In this document: positions 26,739-37,700 of the stretch, piece by piece
How positions within the stretch are numbered: the first letter of the stretch is position 1
Layout: each line of letters starts with the position of its first letter
DNA from: Rhizobium sp. 18055
GTDB lineage: Bacteria > Pseudomonadota > Alphaproteobacteria > Rhizobiales > Rhizobiaceae
Assembly: GCF_902706285.1 (NCBI RefSeq)
Contig: NZ_CACSKD010000006.1
Span: 1-64,000, forward strand
Direction of reading: 5' to 3'
Length of the DNA stretch: 64,000 nt
Program-made: the position numbers and the translations under genes
The notes under the pieces: model-generated
Databases searched by the model: none
Told to the model about the DNA's origin: nothing
Seen by the model: only the letters and a program-made list of their open reading frames with translations

Positions 26739-29321
26739 ATGTCGGAAATGATGCACAGCCTGATCAAACAGGCAGGGGATAGCGTTCGCGCCTCTTCCTG
26801 CCCGGCCCAATCAGGCAACCAAAAACCTGTCGATGCCCGTAAGGCCCCGGCGAAAAGACGCGGCGTGTTGGCTCGCGTGGCAACGATGTTTGCCGCGGGC
26901 ACTGCCATTGCATCTGTCGCCCGCCCGGTCTTCGCACAGGTCGAAGCGGAAGGCGCTTCGACGGCGCATCTTTTCACATCGTCTCAGGTTGTCGGTCTGT
27001 CGATCGTGATCGGCGTAATTTCCGCGGCGCTTCTCTCCACGCTCTGGGTCGTTCGCCAACGCGGCAATCTCGAAAGCGAAAGCCGCGAGATTCGTACAGC
27101 ACTTTCCGACGCGCAACAGCGCATTTCGCAGTACCAGGCCCTGATTGCCGACAAGAACCGCCGCATCGTGATCTGGGACGGCGACGAACGCCCGGAACTG
27201 CTCGGCCAGCTGCCCGTCGAAACCGGCGCGCCGCAGGACAATGAATTTCTCGCCTTCGGCATGTGGCTGAAGCCGCGCTCGGCATCGGAACTCGACCGCG
27301 CCATCGACGGCCTGCGCCAATCGGCAACCAGCTTCGACATCATCGTCGAAACGCATCGCGAAGAGGTTCTGGAAGCGCAAGGCCGGGTGTCCGGCGGCCG
27401 CGCCTTCGTTCGCTTTGTGGCGTTGAACAATCTGCGCGCCGAACTTGCCGAATTGAAGATCGAGCGCGATCGCCTGATGTCGTCAATCTCGGCATTCCAG
27501 GGCCTGCTCGATTCCATCGATCTGCCTGCATGGCAGCGCGATACGGGCGGTCGGCTGACATGGGTAAACCATGCCTATGGCGCGGCTGTGGATGCGGTCT
27601 CGCCTGATCAGGCGATCTCAGAAGGCCGGGAAATTCTGACGACGATTGCGCGCGAGCGCATCCGCTCCGTCGCGACGCCAGAGTCGCCATTTCACGATAA
27701 GATTTCCACCGTCATCCACGGCAACCGCACCTTTCTCGACGTCGTCGATGTCAAGGTGCCCAGCGGTTCGGCCGGTATTGCCATCGATGTCTCCGGCATC
27801 GAAACGGTGCGCGCCGAGCTGGAACGGACGCTGAAAAGCCATGCCGAGACACTCGATCACCTGGCGACCCCGGTCGCCATTTTCGACGGCGATCGGCGCC
27901 TGCAGTTCTACAATCAGGCGTTTGTTTCGCTGTGGAAGCTCGACATCGCCTTCCTGGAGAGCAAGCCAGACAATGCCGAGCTTCTGGACCGGCTGCGCGC
28001 CGCCAAGAAGCTACCGGAACAGCTGAACTGGAAGACCTGGAAGGACACAGCCCTTTCGGTCTACCGTTCGCTGGAAACCCAATCCGACCTATGGCACCTG
28101 CCGAACGGCCAGACGCTACGCGTTTTCGCGACCGCGCACCCGCAGGGCGGCGCCACCTGGGTGTTCGAGAACCTGACCGAACAGGTCGATCTGGAGACCC
28201 GCTACAACACGCTGGTGAAAGTTCAGGGCGAGACGATCGACCATCTTTCCGAAGGCGTGGCGGTGTTCGGCCCCGATGGGCGTATCCGTCTTTCGAACCC
28301 TGCCTTCCGGGCACTCTGGGGGATTACCGAGGCCGAAGCCAAGCCCAGCACGCATATCCGTGCGCTCGGCGAGGCCTGTGCGCCATCCTATGACAAGCCG
28401 GATGGCTGGAAGACCTTTGCCGAGCTGATCACCAGCTTCGACGACGAGCGCCGCTCCAGCCAGGGGACGCTGGAACTGTTCTCCGGCCTGGTGCTTGACT
28501 ACGCGATCATTCCGCTGCCGAACGCGCAGACGATGCTGACTTTCGTCAACATGACCGACAGCGTTCGCGCCGAACGGGCGCTGACCGAGAAAAACGAAGC
28601 GCTGCGCAAGGCCGACGAACTGAAGAACGATTTCGTCCAGCACGTGTCCTACGAGCTGCGCTCGCCGCTGACCAACATCATTGGCTTCACCGACCTGCTG
28701 CGGACGCCGGGCGTTGGCGACATGAACGACCGACAGGCCGAGTATATCGATCACATCTCGACGTCCTCATCTGTGCTGCTGACGCTGGTGAACGACATTC
28801 TCGATCTGGCAACCGTCGATGCCGGCATCATGCGGCTGAACTATTCGGAGATCGACCTCGGTGACCTGCTCGACGACGTCTCGATCCAGATTGCAGACCG
28901 GCTGCAGGAAAGCGGCGTGACCCTCGAGATCACCGCGCCGGCCCGCCTCGGCTCGATCATTGCCGACCCGCAGCGCCTGAAGCAGATCCTCGTCAAGCTT
29001 CTGTCGAATGCTGCAAACTTCTCGCCCGAGGGTTCCGCGATCTCGCTGACCTGCCAGCGCGAGGGAACCGATTTCGTGTTCACCGTCGCTGACCATGGAC
29101 CGGGTATATCGCAGGACATGATTACCAACGTCTTCGACCGCTTCGCCACTGGCGCAAAGAGCGGCAAGCGCGGCGGTGCCGGTCTTGGCCTGTCGATTGT
29201 CGACAGCTTCGTCAATCTGCACAACGGCCAGGTCGTCATCGACAGCCAGCCAGGCAAGGGAACAACGGTGATCTGCCGCATTCCTTCGGCCAATCTCCCC
29301 TCCTACGCCGCAGCAGAATGA
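26739..29321 (+). CDS. divL: DivL-type cell-cycle pseudokinase (PAS domains, tyrosine in the H-box)
   Basis: 860-aa membrane protein. N-terminal hydrophobic segments (near 50-65 and 82-105) are followed by a coiled region. PAS-like domains lie at about 255-360, 365-480 and 485-590, then a DHp and an HATPase domain. The H-box reads VQHVSYELRSPLTN: the phosphoacceptor His is replaced by Tyr638. That substitution defines DivL, which in Caulobacter controls CckA/CtrA without histidine phosphorylation. HATPase motifs remain (KLLSNAANF, DHGPGIS, GGAGLGLSIVD). The identification is strong by domain order and tyrosine. The stop overlaps the tsaE start by 4 bases. Confidence 0.88.
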   Translation: MSEMMHSLIKQAGDSVRASSCPAQSGNQKPVDARKAPAKRRGVLARVATMFAAGTAIASVARPVFAQVEAEGASTAHLFTSSQVVGLSIVIGVISAALLSTLWVVRQRGNLESESREIRTALSDAQQRISQYQALIADKNRRIVIWDGDERPELLGQLPVETGAPQDNEFLAFGMWLKPRSASELDRAIDGLRQSATSFDIIVETHREEVLEAQGRVSGGRAFVRFVALNNLRAELAELKIERDRLMSSISAFQGLLDSIDLPAWQRDTGGRLTWVNHAYGAAVDAVSPDQAISEGREILTTIARERIRSVATPESPFHDKISTVIHGNRTFLDVVDVKVPSGSAGIAIDVSGIETVRAELERTLKSHAETLDHLATPVAIFDGDRRLQFYNQAFVSLWKLDIAFLESKPDNAELLDRLRAAKKLPEQLNWKTWKDTALSVYRSLETQSDLWHLPNGQTLRVFATAHPQGGATWVFENLTEQVDLETRYNTLVKVQGETIDHLSEGVAVFGPDGRIRLSNPAFRALWGITEAEAKPSTHIRALGEACAPSYDKPDGWKTFAELITSFDDERRSSQGTLELFSGLVLDYAIIPLPNAQTMLTFVNMTDSVRAERALTEKNEALRKADELKNDFVQHVSYELRSPLTNIIGFTDLLRTPGVGDMNDRQAEYIDHISTSSSVLLTLVNDILDLATVDAGIMRLNYSEIDLGDLLDDVSIQIADRLQESGVTLEITAPARLGSIIADPQRLKQILVKLLSNAANFSPEGSAISLTCQREGTDFVFTVADHGPGISQDMITNVFDRFATGAKSGKRGGAGLGLSIVDSFVNLHNGQVVIDSQPGKGTTVICRIPSANLPSYAAAE

Positions 29322-30835
29322 CGACGAACGGAACCGTCATTTCGCTTTTCCTGGAAGACGAAGCGGCAACCGATCGCTTCGGCGAAGATCTGGCGCTGGC
29401 GCTGAAGCCGGGCGACTGCGTGGCTCTGTCAGGCGACCTCGGCGCCGGGAAATCCTCGTTGTCGCGCGCCCTTATCCGGGCGATTGCCGATGATGCGGAA
29501 CTGGAGGTTCCGAGCCCGACCTTCACGCTGGTGCAATCCTACGACCTGCGCATTCCGGTCTCGCACTTCGATCTCTATCGCCTCAGCGATGCCGCCGAAC
29601 TGACGGAGCTCGGTTTCGACGAGGCGCTGCAGGGCGGCATCTGCCTCGTCGAGTGGCCCGAAATGGCCGAGAGCGAGCTGCCGGATGATCGCATCATTCT
29701 GACGCTGGCGCATGAGGGAGCCGGACGCCGGGTCAACATTGCCGCGCCCGATAAACAGGCTGCCCGTATTCGCCGCGTTCTGGCCATCCGCGAGTTCCTA
29801 GGCAAGGCCGGGTATCCCGAGGCAGAACGCCGGTTTCTAACTGGCGACGCGTCGCTTCGAGCCTATGAAGCCGTCTATTCGGACGACGGCATTCGCCGCA
29901 TCCTGATGGACTGGCCGCCGCTGCCCGAAGGGCCACCGGTGCTCGATGGCAAGCCCTATCCGAAGGTCGCGCATCTGGCGGAGAACGCCTATCCCTTTGT
30001 GGCGATTGCCGATCACTTGCGCCGACAAGGGTTTGCCACGCCCGAAATCTACCGGGTGGACTACGCGCAGGGGATTCTGCTGATCGAGGATCTTGGCAGC
30101 GACGGCGTTCTCGACGACGATGGCACGCCGATCGCTGATCGTTATCTGGAAAGCGTCGCGTGCCTGGCGGCGCTGCATGCGCAGCCGATGCCGCACGACA
30201 TCCGCGTCACCGACAGCCATATCCATCACATTCCGGACTTCGACCGTACCGCCATGAAGATGGAGGTGCGTCTGCTCCTCGACTGGCACCTGCCGTGGAA
30301 ACGCGATGGCGCATCGGCAACAGATGGCGAGCGCGAGGACTATCTCTCGATCTGGGACGGGTTGATCGACCAACTGGATCTAGCGGAGAAAAACCTGCTT
30401 CTGCGCGATTTCCACTCGCCCAATATCATCTGGCGCGAAACGGAGACCGACATTCAGCGGGTCGGATTGATCGATTTCCAGGATGCGATGATCGGGCCGA
30501 CGGCTTACGACCTCGCCTCGATCGCCCAGGATGCCCGCGTCACCATCGAGCCGAATCTGTTCCAACGGTTGATGGAACACTATCTGTCGCTGCGGCACGC
30601 CCAAGGTGGTTTCGACGAGGCCGGCTTCCTGGCGAGCTGGGCGATCATGTCGGCGCAGCGCAATTGCAAGCTTGCCGGTCTCTGGGTCCGGCTGATGCAG
30701 CGTGATGGCAAACCCGGTTATATCAAGCATATGCCGCGCACGCTTGCCTATCTCGACGTCGCGCTTCAGCATGAAACGCTTGCCCCCTTGCGCGACTGGT
30801 GCGTAAGGACTGGAATAGTCACCAGCGAATCATAA
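29318..30835 (+). CDS. Fused TsaE ATPase / AmgK-like sugar kinase
   Basis: Two-domain protein, 505 aa. Residues 1-150 are TsaE, the ATPase of the t6A37 tRNA-modification complex: Walker A GDLGAGKSS (39-47), SPTFTLVQSYD, HFDLYRL and LVEWPE. Residues from about 160 form an aminoglycoside-phosphotransferase fold like AmgK, which phosphorylates MurNAc and GlcNAc at C1: catalytic loop LLRDFHSPNII and metal loop LIDFQDAMIGP. The fusion is common in Rhizobiales; elsewhere the two genes are separate. MurU, the AmgK partner, lies 12 bases downstream, which supports a cell-wall recycling role. It overlaps divL by 4 bases. Confidence 0.9.
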   Translation: MTTNGTVISLFLEDEAATDRFGEDLALALKPGDCVALSGDLGAGKSSLSRALIRAIADDAELEVPSPTFTLVQSYDLRIPVSHFDLYRLSDAAELTELGFDEALQGGICLVEWPEMAESELPDDRIILTLAHEGAGRRVNIAAPDKQAARIRRVLAIREFLGKAGYPEAERRFLTGDASLRAYEAVYSDDGIRRILMDWPPLPEGPPVLDGKPYPKVAHLAENAYPFVAIADHLRRQGFATPEIYRVDYAQGILLIEDLGSDGVLDDDGTPIADRYLESVACLAALHAQPMPHDIRVTDSHIHHIPDFDRTAMKMEVRLLLDWHLPWKRDGASATDGEREDYLSIWDGLIDQLDLAEKNLLLRDFHSPNIIWRETETDIQRVGLIDFQDAMIGPTAYDLASIAQDARVTIEPNLFQRLMEHYLSLRHAQGGFDEAGFLASWAIMSAQRNCKLAGLWVRLMQRDGKPGYIKHMPRTLAYLDVALQHETLAPLRDWCVRTGIVTSES

Positions 30836-30847
30836 GTTCCGGACGAT

Positions 30848-31579
30848 ATGACCATCAAACAAGCCATGGTGCTGGCTGCCGGTCTCGGCACCCGCATGCG
30901 CCCGATTACCGATACGATCCCGAAACCGCTGGTGAAGATCGACGGCAAGGCGATGATCGACTACGCCCTGGATTCACTCGCCGAGGCGGGCGTCGAGAAG
31001 GCGGTGGTCAATGTGCATCATCATGCCGACCAGATGCTTGAGCACCTCAATCGCTACAAGGCGCTGGAGGTGATCATTTCCGACGAGAGCGACGGACTGA
31101 TGAACAACGGCGGCGGGCTCGCCAAGGGCCTGAAGCTGCTGGAGCGCGGCCCTGTTTTCGTCACCAACGCGGATCTTTTCTGGATCGGCGAGCATGCCGA
31201 CCGGCCAAGCAACCTACGACGATTAGCCGGATTCTTCGATGCTCAGCAGATGGACATGGCCATGCTATGCGTCAATCTCGAAGACACGACGGGACACAAC
31301 GGCAAGAACGACTTCAACCTTGACGCCGAGGGGCGGCTGAGCCGCTTCAGCGCCGATGGCCCCCATCCTGTCGTCTATGCTGGAGCCATCGCCATGCAGA
31401 CGTCGTTCCTGGACGACGCACCTGCGGACGCGTTCAACCTCAACATCTACTTCGACAAGGCCATTGCCCGCAGCCGACTTTACGGCATGATGCTCGAGGG
31501 ACATTGGTTGACGGTCGGCACGCCCGAAGCGATCGGCGATGCGGAAGAGACGATCCGGCGTTACCGGGCATTGGCGTAG
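30848..31579 (+). CDS. murU: MurNAc-1-phosphate uridylyltransferase (MurU-like)
   Basis: Nucleotidyltransferase, 243 aa. The N-terminal signature AAGLGTRMRP with KPLVKIDGKAMIDYALD binds nucleotide and Mg. The sugar site is NNGGGLAKGL and the metal Asp is in FVTNADLFW. With AmgK upstream it would form the AmgK-MurU shortcut from MurNAc to UDP-MurNAc, bypassing MurA/MurB and therefore fosfomycin. MurU is inferred from context; the fold alone fits several NDP-sugar pyrophosphorylases. Confidence 0.87.
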   Translation: MTIKQAMVLAAGLGTRMRPITDTIPKPLVKIDGKAMIDYALDSLAEAGVEKAVVNVHHHADQMLEHLNRYKALEVIISDESDGLMNNGGGLAKGLKLLERGPVFVTNADLFWIGEHADRPSNLRRLAGFFDAQQMDMAMLCVNLEDTTGHNGKNDFNLDAEGRLSRFSADGPHPVVYAGAIAMQTSFLDDAPADAFNLNIYFDKAIARSRLYGMMLEGHWLTVGTPEAIGDAEETIRRYRALA

Positions 31580-31582
31580 GCC

Positions 31583-34500
31583 ATGAGCGAGCGTCATCAG
31601 CCCAGGGTTCTGACCATTCCGGCGGGGTTGCCGTTTCTTGCCACCCTCGCCGAGACGCTGTGCGACGGGCGACTGACGCCGCTGTTCCGCCACGACCCCG
31701 GTGATCCACTCTCGCTTTCCAAGGTGACCATCTACCTGCCGACCCGGCGTGCGGTGCGCGTGCTGCGCTCCGAATTCGTCGATCTGCTGGGTGGACGTTC
31801 GGCGATCCTGCCGGTGATCCGGCCGCTCGGCGAAACCGACGATGACAGCGGTTACTTCGACGAGGCGCTGCCGGCGACGCTGGATCTCGCCCAGCCGCTT
31901 TCCAACACCGCGCGCCTGCTGGAGCTTGCGCGGCTGATCCTCGCCTGGCGCAACAAGCTGCCGGAGATCGTGCGGAGCATCCATTCGGACTCGCCGCTTG
32001 TGGCGCCGGCCAGCCCGGCCGATGCGATCTGGCTGGCCAGAAACCTCGCCGAGCTGATCGATTCGATCGAGACCGAGGACCGCGACTGGAGCGAGCTTGG
32101 CAAGCTGACGGCCAAGGACCATGCGCTGTGGTGGCAGCTGACAGCGGAATTCCTGCAGATCGCCAGCGCCTTCTGGCCCGAGCGACTGAACGAACTCGGC
32201 AAGTCCTCACCGGCACGGCACCGCAACGCAATCCTGCGCGCCGAGGCAAACCGCATTTCGACGATGCAGGCGAGCGGACCGATCATCATTGCCGGTTCGA
32301 CGGGCTCGGTACCGGCAACGGCCGATCTGATCGCGGCGGTGGCAGCGCGCGCCGAGGGCGTCATCGTACTGCCCGGGCTCGATGTCGGCATGCCGGACGA
32401 GCATTGGCGGATGGTGGCACCCGATATGGCCGATGCCGCCAGTCGCAGCCATTCGCAATACGGGCTTGCGCAACTTCTGAAGCGCCTAGACCTGACGCGC
32501 GAAGACGTCGCTACGCTTGGCGACGCGCCCGATGCGCTTGCGCGGCGCGCGCAGATCCTGTCGCATGCGCTCTCTCCCGCCGAGGCGACCAGCGACTGGG
32601 GCATCTGGAAGGCTGGTCTTTCGGATGACGACATCGCGGCGGCCTTTGCCGATGTATCGCTGATCGAAGCCGGCAACGAACGCGAAGAAGCAACGGCGAT
32701 TGCCATTGCGCTGCGTCTGGCACTGGAGCGGCCGGGCAAGGATGGCGAGAGCCGTGCGGCGCTGATTACCCCGGACCGAAACCTTGCGCGCCGGGTGATG
32801 GCGGAACTGTCGCGCTTCGGCATCGTCGCCGACGATTCTGCCGGTACGCCGCTTTCGGCGATGCCGCAGGGAACGCTGCTGCAGCTGCTTCTCGAAGCGG
32901 CGCTGCGCCCAGGCGATCCCGTCGCGATCGTCAGCCTGCTCAAGCATCCGTTGGCCCGCTTCGGGCTGACGCGGGAGGCGATGACCGAGGCTGTTGCTGC
33001 ATTGGAGCTGCTTGCCCTGCGTGGCGGCGTTTCGGAAGTGGATATCAGCGCGCTGGCGCCATTGCTGGAGCATCAGCTTTCCGAGCAGGCGCTCGACCGG
33101 CATGCACCGCAGTGGCGCAAGGCATTGCCGGTCCATGCCGTTGATCTGGCACGTGATCTTGCGTTGCGGGTCGGCAAGGCGACGGAACCGCTTGCGTCTG
33201 CGCTGGTGCGCCACCAATCAAGCAGCCGAGGGTTGACAACGCGCTTTGCGCTATCCGATTGGGCGGAGCGCACCGGTCGCGCGGTCGAGGCGGTAGCCCG
33301 CGACGAGAAGGATGATCTTTCCGGTCTCTGGTCGGGTGAAGCCGGCGATACGCTGGCGACGCTGCTTCGCGAGGTGATCGAGACCGAAGGTCAGATCGAG
33401 GCGGATGGGGCGCAGTGGATCGACATCATGGCGGCACTTTCTGCCGGCCAGGCGGTGAAGCCGCGGGCGCTCAGTCATCCCCGGCTGTTCATCTTCGGCA
33501 CGCTGGAAGCGCGCCTGCAGAGCGTCGATACGTTGATCCTCGGCGGCCTGAACGAGGGCTCATGGCCGGGGCAGACGGCCAACAATCCGTTCATCTCGCG
33601 ATCGATGAAGACCGAGATCGGACTGGAGCCCCCGGAACGGCGGATCGGGCAGCTGGCGCATGACTTCGAGATGGCCAACGGCACGCGGCATCTCGTCTAT
33701 ACGCGCGCGCTGCGCAAGGGCGCGACACCGACGGTGGCTTCGCGCTGGCTACAGCGGCTGATGGCGTTTGGCGGCAAGCGTTTCGAAGCCGAATTGAAAG
33801 ACCGTGGGGAGCAGTTCGTTCACTGGGCTGGCCTACTCGACCAGGGCGCGCGGCAGGCACCAACCCAGCGGCCGAGCCCGACGCCGCCGCGCGAGGTGCA
33901 GCCGAAATCCTATTCCTTCAGCGAGGTCGGCCGGCTGCGGCGCGATCCCTATTCGATCTACGCGCGGCGCGTGTTGCGGCTCGATGCCCTCGATGCCTTC
34001 AACCGCGATCCGGGTGCCGCAGAGCGCGGCACGCTCTATCACGCGATCATCGACCGGTTCATTCGCGACGGCAATATTGCCGGGACGCCTGCTGCAGCCG
34101 CAGCGATGGAGCAGATCCTGACAGAGCTGTTCGACATGGAACAGCTGCCTGGTCATATCGACGCGGTGTGGCGGCCGCGTTTCCGCGAAGTCGCGCGTTC
34201 GTTTTTGGCCTGGGAAGCGGACAGGCGGCCAAGCATTCAGCGGACGCTGACGGAAGTGCGCGGCGGCATGCAGCTGGAGCATGTCGACATCCGGCTCAGC
34301 GGTGTTGCCGACCGGATCGACATCACCGGCCCGAACGCGGCCGATATCATCGATTACAAGACAGGATATAACCCCTCGCCATCGCAGGCGCGGGCGCTTC
34401 TCGATCCGCAGCTGGCGCTGGAAGCAGCAGTTCTCCAGGCCGGTGCCTTTCAGGATACGGGGAAGCTGGTACCGCAGGACCTGCTCTATGTCAGGCTGCG

Positions 34501-34762
34501 ACCCGGGAGCCGGTTTCAGGTGGATACAGTCAACAATGAGTTCTCTGCACGGGCCGACAAGGCGAAGTCGGCACTCGATCTTGCTGCCGACTCAATCGAA
34601 CAGTTGGTAAAATTCGTCTCCCTCCTGCAGTCGGGCGAGAAGGGTTTCACGTCGCGGCTGATCCCGGCGCAGCAGTTCGAGTTCGGTGGCGACTACGACC
34701 ACCTTGCCCGCGTCTCGGAATGGTCGACGGCCGAAAGCGATGAGGCCAGCAATGATGAATGA
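31583..34762 (+). CDS. addB: Double-strand break repair protein AddB
   Basis: Subunit of the AddAB helicase-nuclease, the alphaproteobacterial RecBCD equivalent, which processes DNA ends for recombination. The 1059-aa protein has an inactivated helicase-like N-terminal part. Its C-terminal RecB-type nuclease domain has ADIIDYKTGYNPS, with the Asp and Lys of the D...DYK active site. The typical Walker A is not evident at the N-terminus, as in this lineage. It starts 3 bases after murU and overlaps addA by 11 bases. Confidence 0.93.
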   Translation: MSERHQPRVLTIPAGLPFLATLAETLCDGRLTPLFRHDPGDPLSLSKVTIYLPTRRAVRVLRSEFVDLLGGRSAILPVIRPLGETDDDSGYFDEALPATLDLAQPLSNTARLLELARLILAWRNKLPEIVRSIHSDSPLVAPASPADAIWLARNLAELIDSIETEDRDWSELGKLTAKDHALWWQLTAEFLQIASAFWPERLNELGKSSPARHRNAILRAEANRISTMQASGPIIIAGSTGSVPATADLIAAVAARAEGVIVLPGLDVGMPDEHWRMVAPDMADAASRSHSQYGLAQLLKRLDLTREDVATLGDAPDALARRAQILSHALSPAEATSDWGIWKAGLSDDDIAAAFADVSLIEAGNEREEATAIAIALRLALERPGKDGESRAALITPDRNLARRVMAELSRFGIVADDSAGTPLSAMPQGTLLQLLLEAALRPGDPVAIVSLLKHPLARFGLTREAMTEAVAALELLALRGGVSEVDISALAPLLEHQLSEQALDRHAPQWRKALPVHAVDLARDLALRVGKATEPLASALVRHQSSSRGLTTRFALSDWAERTGRAVEAVARDEKDDLSGLWSGEAGDTLATLLREVIETEGQIEADGAQWIDIMAALSAGQAVKPRALSHPRLFIFGTLEARLQSVDTLILGGLNEGSWPGQTANNPFISRSMKTEIGLEPPERRIGQLAHDFEMANGTRHLVYTRALRKGATPTVASRWLQRLMAFGGKRFEAELKDRGEQFVHWAGLLDQGARQAPTQRPSPTPPREVQPKSYSFSEVGRLRRDPYSIYARRVLRLDALDAFNRDPGAAERGTLYHAIIDRFIRDGNIAGTPAAAAAMEQILTELFDMEQLPGHIDAVWRPRFREVARSFLAWEADRRPSIQRTLTEVRGGMQLEHVDIRLSGVADRIDITGPNAADIIDYKTGYNPSPSQARALLDPQLALEAAVLQAGAFQDTGKLVPQDLLYVRLRPGSRFQVDTVNNEFSARADKAKSALDLAADSIEQLVKFVSLLQSGEKGFTSRLIPAQQFEFGGDYDHLARVSEWSTAESDEASNDE

Positions 34763-37700
34763 CGAAACCGCTCTGCCAGAGGGTGACGATCCGCTCGATT
34801 GGACAAGCTGGACGACGGTGCAGCAGTCGATCGCTTCGGATCCGCAACGATCTGCGTGGGTGTCGGCCAACGCCGGCTCCGGCAAGACACATGTGCTGAC
34901 GCAGCGGGTGATCCGGCTGCTGCTGGCCGGTGCGCGACCTTCGGCGATCCTCTGCCTCACCTACACCAAGGCCGCCGCCTCGGAAATGTCGAACCGCGTG
35001 TTTGATCGTCTGGCCGAGTGGGCTGTGCTCTCCGATGATGAGCTTAGCCAGCGTATTGCCCAGATCGAAGGCGCGGCACCCGATATGTTCAAGCTGGCGG
35101 AGGCACGCCGGCTTTTTGCCAAGGCGCTGGAAACGCCGGGCGGGCTGAAGATCCAGACGATCCATGCTTTCTGCGAGGCGTTGCTGCATCAGTTTCCGCT
35201 GGAAGCCAACGTCGCCGGCCATTTTTCGGTGCTCGACGACAGGGCGGCGGCAACGCTGCTGTCCGACGCGCGCCGATCGCTGCTGACAGCGACCACCCCG
35301 GAGCAGGACCGCGCGCTGGCGGATGCCTTTTCCTACGTGCTCAACCTCGGCGATGAATCCGGGCTGGAAACGCTGCTTGGAGACATCGTTGCCAACCGCA
35401 ATGCCATCAAGGCGTTCACGCTGGCTGCAGAGCGGGCCGGCGGGCTCGAGAAGGTCTTGCGTGCACAGCTTGGCCTTTCCGACAACGATACGGAAACGGG
35501 TATCGCCGAGCAATACTGGCCACTACCCGGTCTTACCGGCGCCGCGCTCAGCCTTTATCTTGAGCTTGCTGACCTCAAGGGCGGCGCCAAGGCGCAGGAC
35601 GTGGCGGCCGCACTGAAAGCGGTGGTGAGCGAGCGCGATGTTCTCCGTCGCATTCCGCTGCTGGAAAAGATCTTTCTCACTGTGAAAGGCGAACCTAAGG
35701 CGGATTCGCAGTTTTTCGTGAAGGCGATGCTGAGCGAGGCACCGCAGCTTGCCGATGCCGTGAGCGAAGCACGGGCGCATGTGGTTTCCTGCCGGGATCG
35801 GCTGAAGATCGTGCGGATGTATGACGCCACGCGCGCGGCACTGATCCTCGCAGACCGGCTGAACCGCGACTACGATGACCTGAAGAAGCAGCGCAGCCTG
35901 CTCGATTTCGAGGACCTGATTACCCGCACCGCCGACCTGCTGACGATGAGTGATGTCGGGCCGTGGATCCACTACAAGCTCGATCAGGGTATCGACCACA
36001 TTCTTGTCGATGAGGCGCAGGATACCAGCCCGATCCAGTGGAGCGTGATCCAGTCTCTCGCGGAAGACTTTTTCTCCGGCGACAGCGCGCGCAGCGTGGT
36101 GCGCACGCTGTTTGCCGTCGGTGACGAGAAGCAGTCGATCTATTCGTTCCAGGGCGCCCGGCCCGAGCGCTTCTCGGAAGAAAGCCGGCGGACGCGCCAG
36201 CGGGTTTCGCAAAGCGGGTTGGCGTTTTCGTCGGTGCGGCTGCCGCTGTCGTTCCGCTCGACATCAGACGTGCTTGCTGCCGTCGATCACATCTTCACGC
36301 CGCCGGAGAACGCGCGCGGCCTGAGCGCCGGCGGTGAGCCGGTGGTGCATCGGTCGAACCGCATCGGCCAGCCTGGCGCCGTCGATCTCTGGGAGATGAT
36401 CGCGCCCGAGGTGGCGATCAAGGAAGAGGATTGGACGGCTCCCTTCGATGCGACGCCGGAAAGCGCACCGGCCGCTATCCTGGCGCGGCAAATGGCGCAC
36501 ACGATCGACACGCTGGTCGGCAAGCAGACCATCATCGAGAAGGGCAAGGAAAGGCTGATCGAGGCCGGCGATATTCTGGTGCTGGTGCGCAAGCGCGATG
36601 CCTTCGTCAACGCGCTGACGCGGGCGCTGAAGCGCCGTGGCAATATTCCGGTCGCCGGCGCCGACCGTCTGCGCCTGACGAGCCATATCGCCGTGCAGGA
36701 TCTCGTGGCGCTGGGACGCTTCCTGCTTTTGCCCGAGGACGATCTTTCGCTGGCTTCCCTGATGAAGAGCCCGCTGTTCGACCTGACCGAGGGCGATATC
36801 TTTGCCGTCGCGGCGCTCCGCGACGATGGTGAAAGCGTCTGGGCGCATTTCCAGAAATTTGCGGCCGATGGCAACGAGCGCCTTGGCGTTGCGGTTCGTC
36901 TGCTGCGGCTGTTCCTGGAGGAATCCAAGGCCCTTTCCGTGCATGACTTTTATGCCCGGGTGCTCGGTGTTCATGGCGGTCGGAGACAATTCCTGGCGCG
37001 TCTCGGCACTGAGGTCAGCGATATTCTCGACGAGTTCCTGACCTTTACGCTCGATCATGAAACGGCAGCCCTTCCCGGCCTGCAGTCCTTCATCTCGACG
37101 CTCGAACTGGAAGCCCCGGTCGTCAAGCGCGAGCAGGACAAGGGCCGCAACGAAGTGCGGATCATGACCGTGCATGCCTCGAAGGGCCTCGAGGCGCCGA
37201 TCGTGTTTCTGGTGGACGGCGGCTCCAAGGCCTTTACCCATTCGCACATGCCGAAGCTCCGGCTGCTGGAGCAGCACAACGACAGGCCGCCGATGCCGGT
37301 CTGGGTGCCGCTCGGCGATCTTGCCAACTCGTTGACGCAGGCGGATGCGGCGCGCATTCAGGTGCTGGCGGAAGAGGAGTATCGCCGGCTGCTCTATGTG
37401 GCGATGACGCGAGCGGCCGACCGGCTGGTGGTTTGTGGATACCGGGGCGTGCGGCTCAACACCGACAGCTGGCACGCGATGATCACAGCGGCGATGGACG
37501 ACAGTCACCCGCATGTCAGTGCCGCCACCTTCTCCGGGCCTGATGGAGAGTGGCAGGGCATTCAATGGCGCGTACCGGCGGTCGATCGGCGCTTCGAGCG
37601 CGCCGATCGTGTTGAGGAGACCGCGGCCCGGGGCGCGCTGCCTGCCGATCTCAGCCGACCGCTGCCGCCGCAAAAGCAACTGCCTCGCCCGCTCAGCCCT

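Noticed and set aside
34643..34658. GGTTTCACGTCGCGGC as a fifth parS
   Set aside because: Only the left half matches; the palindrome is broken. It lies inside addB.
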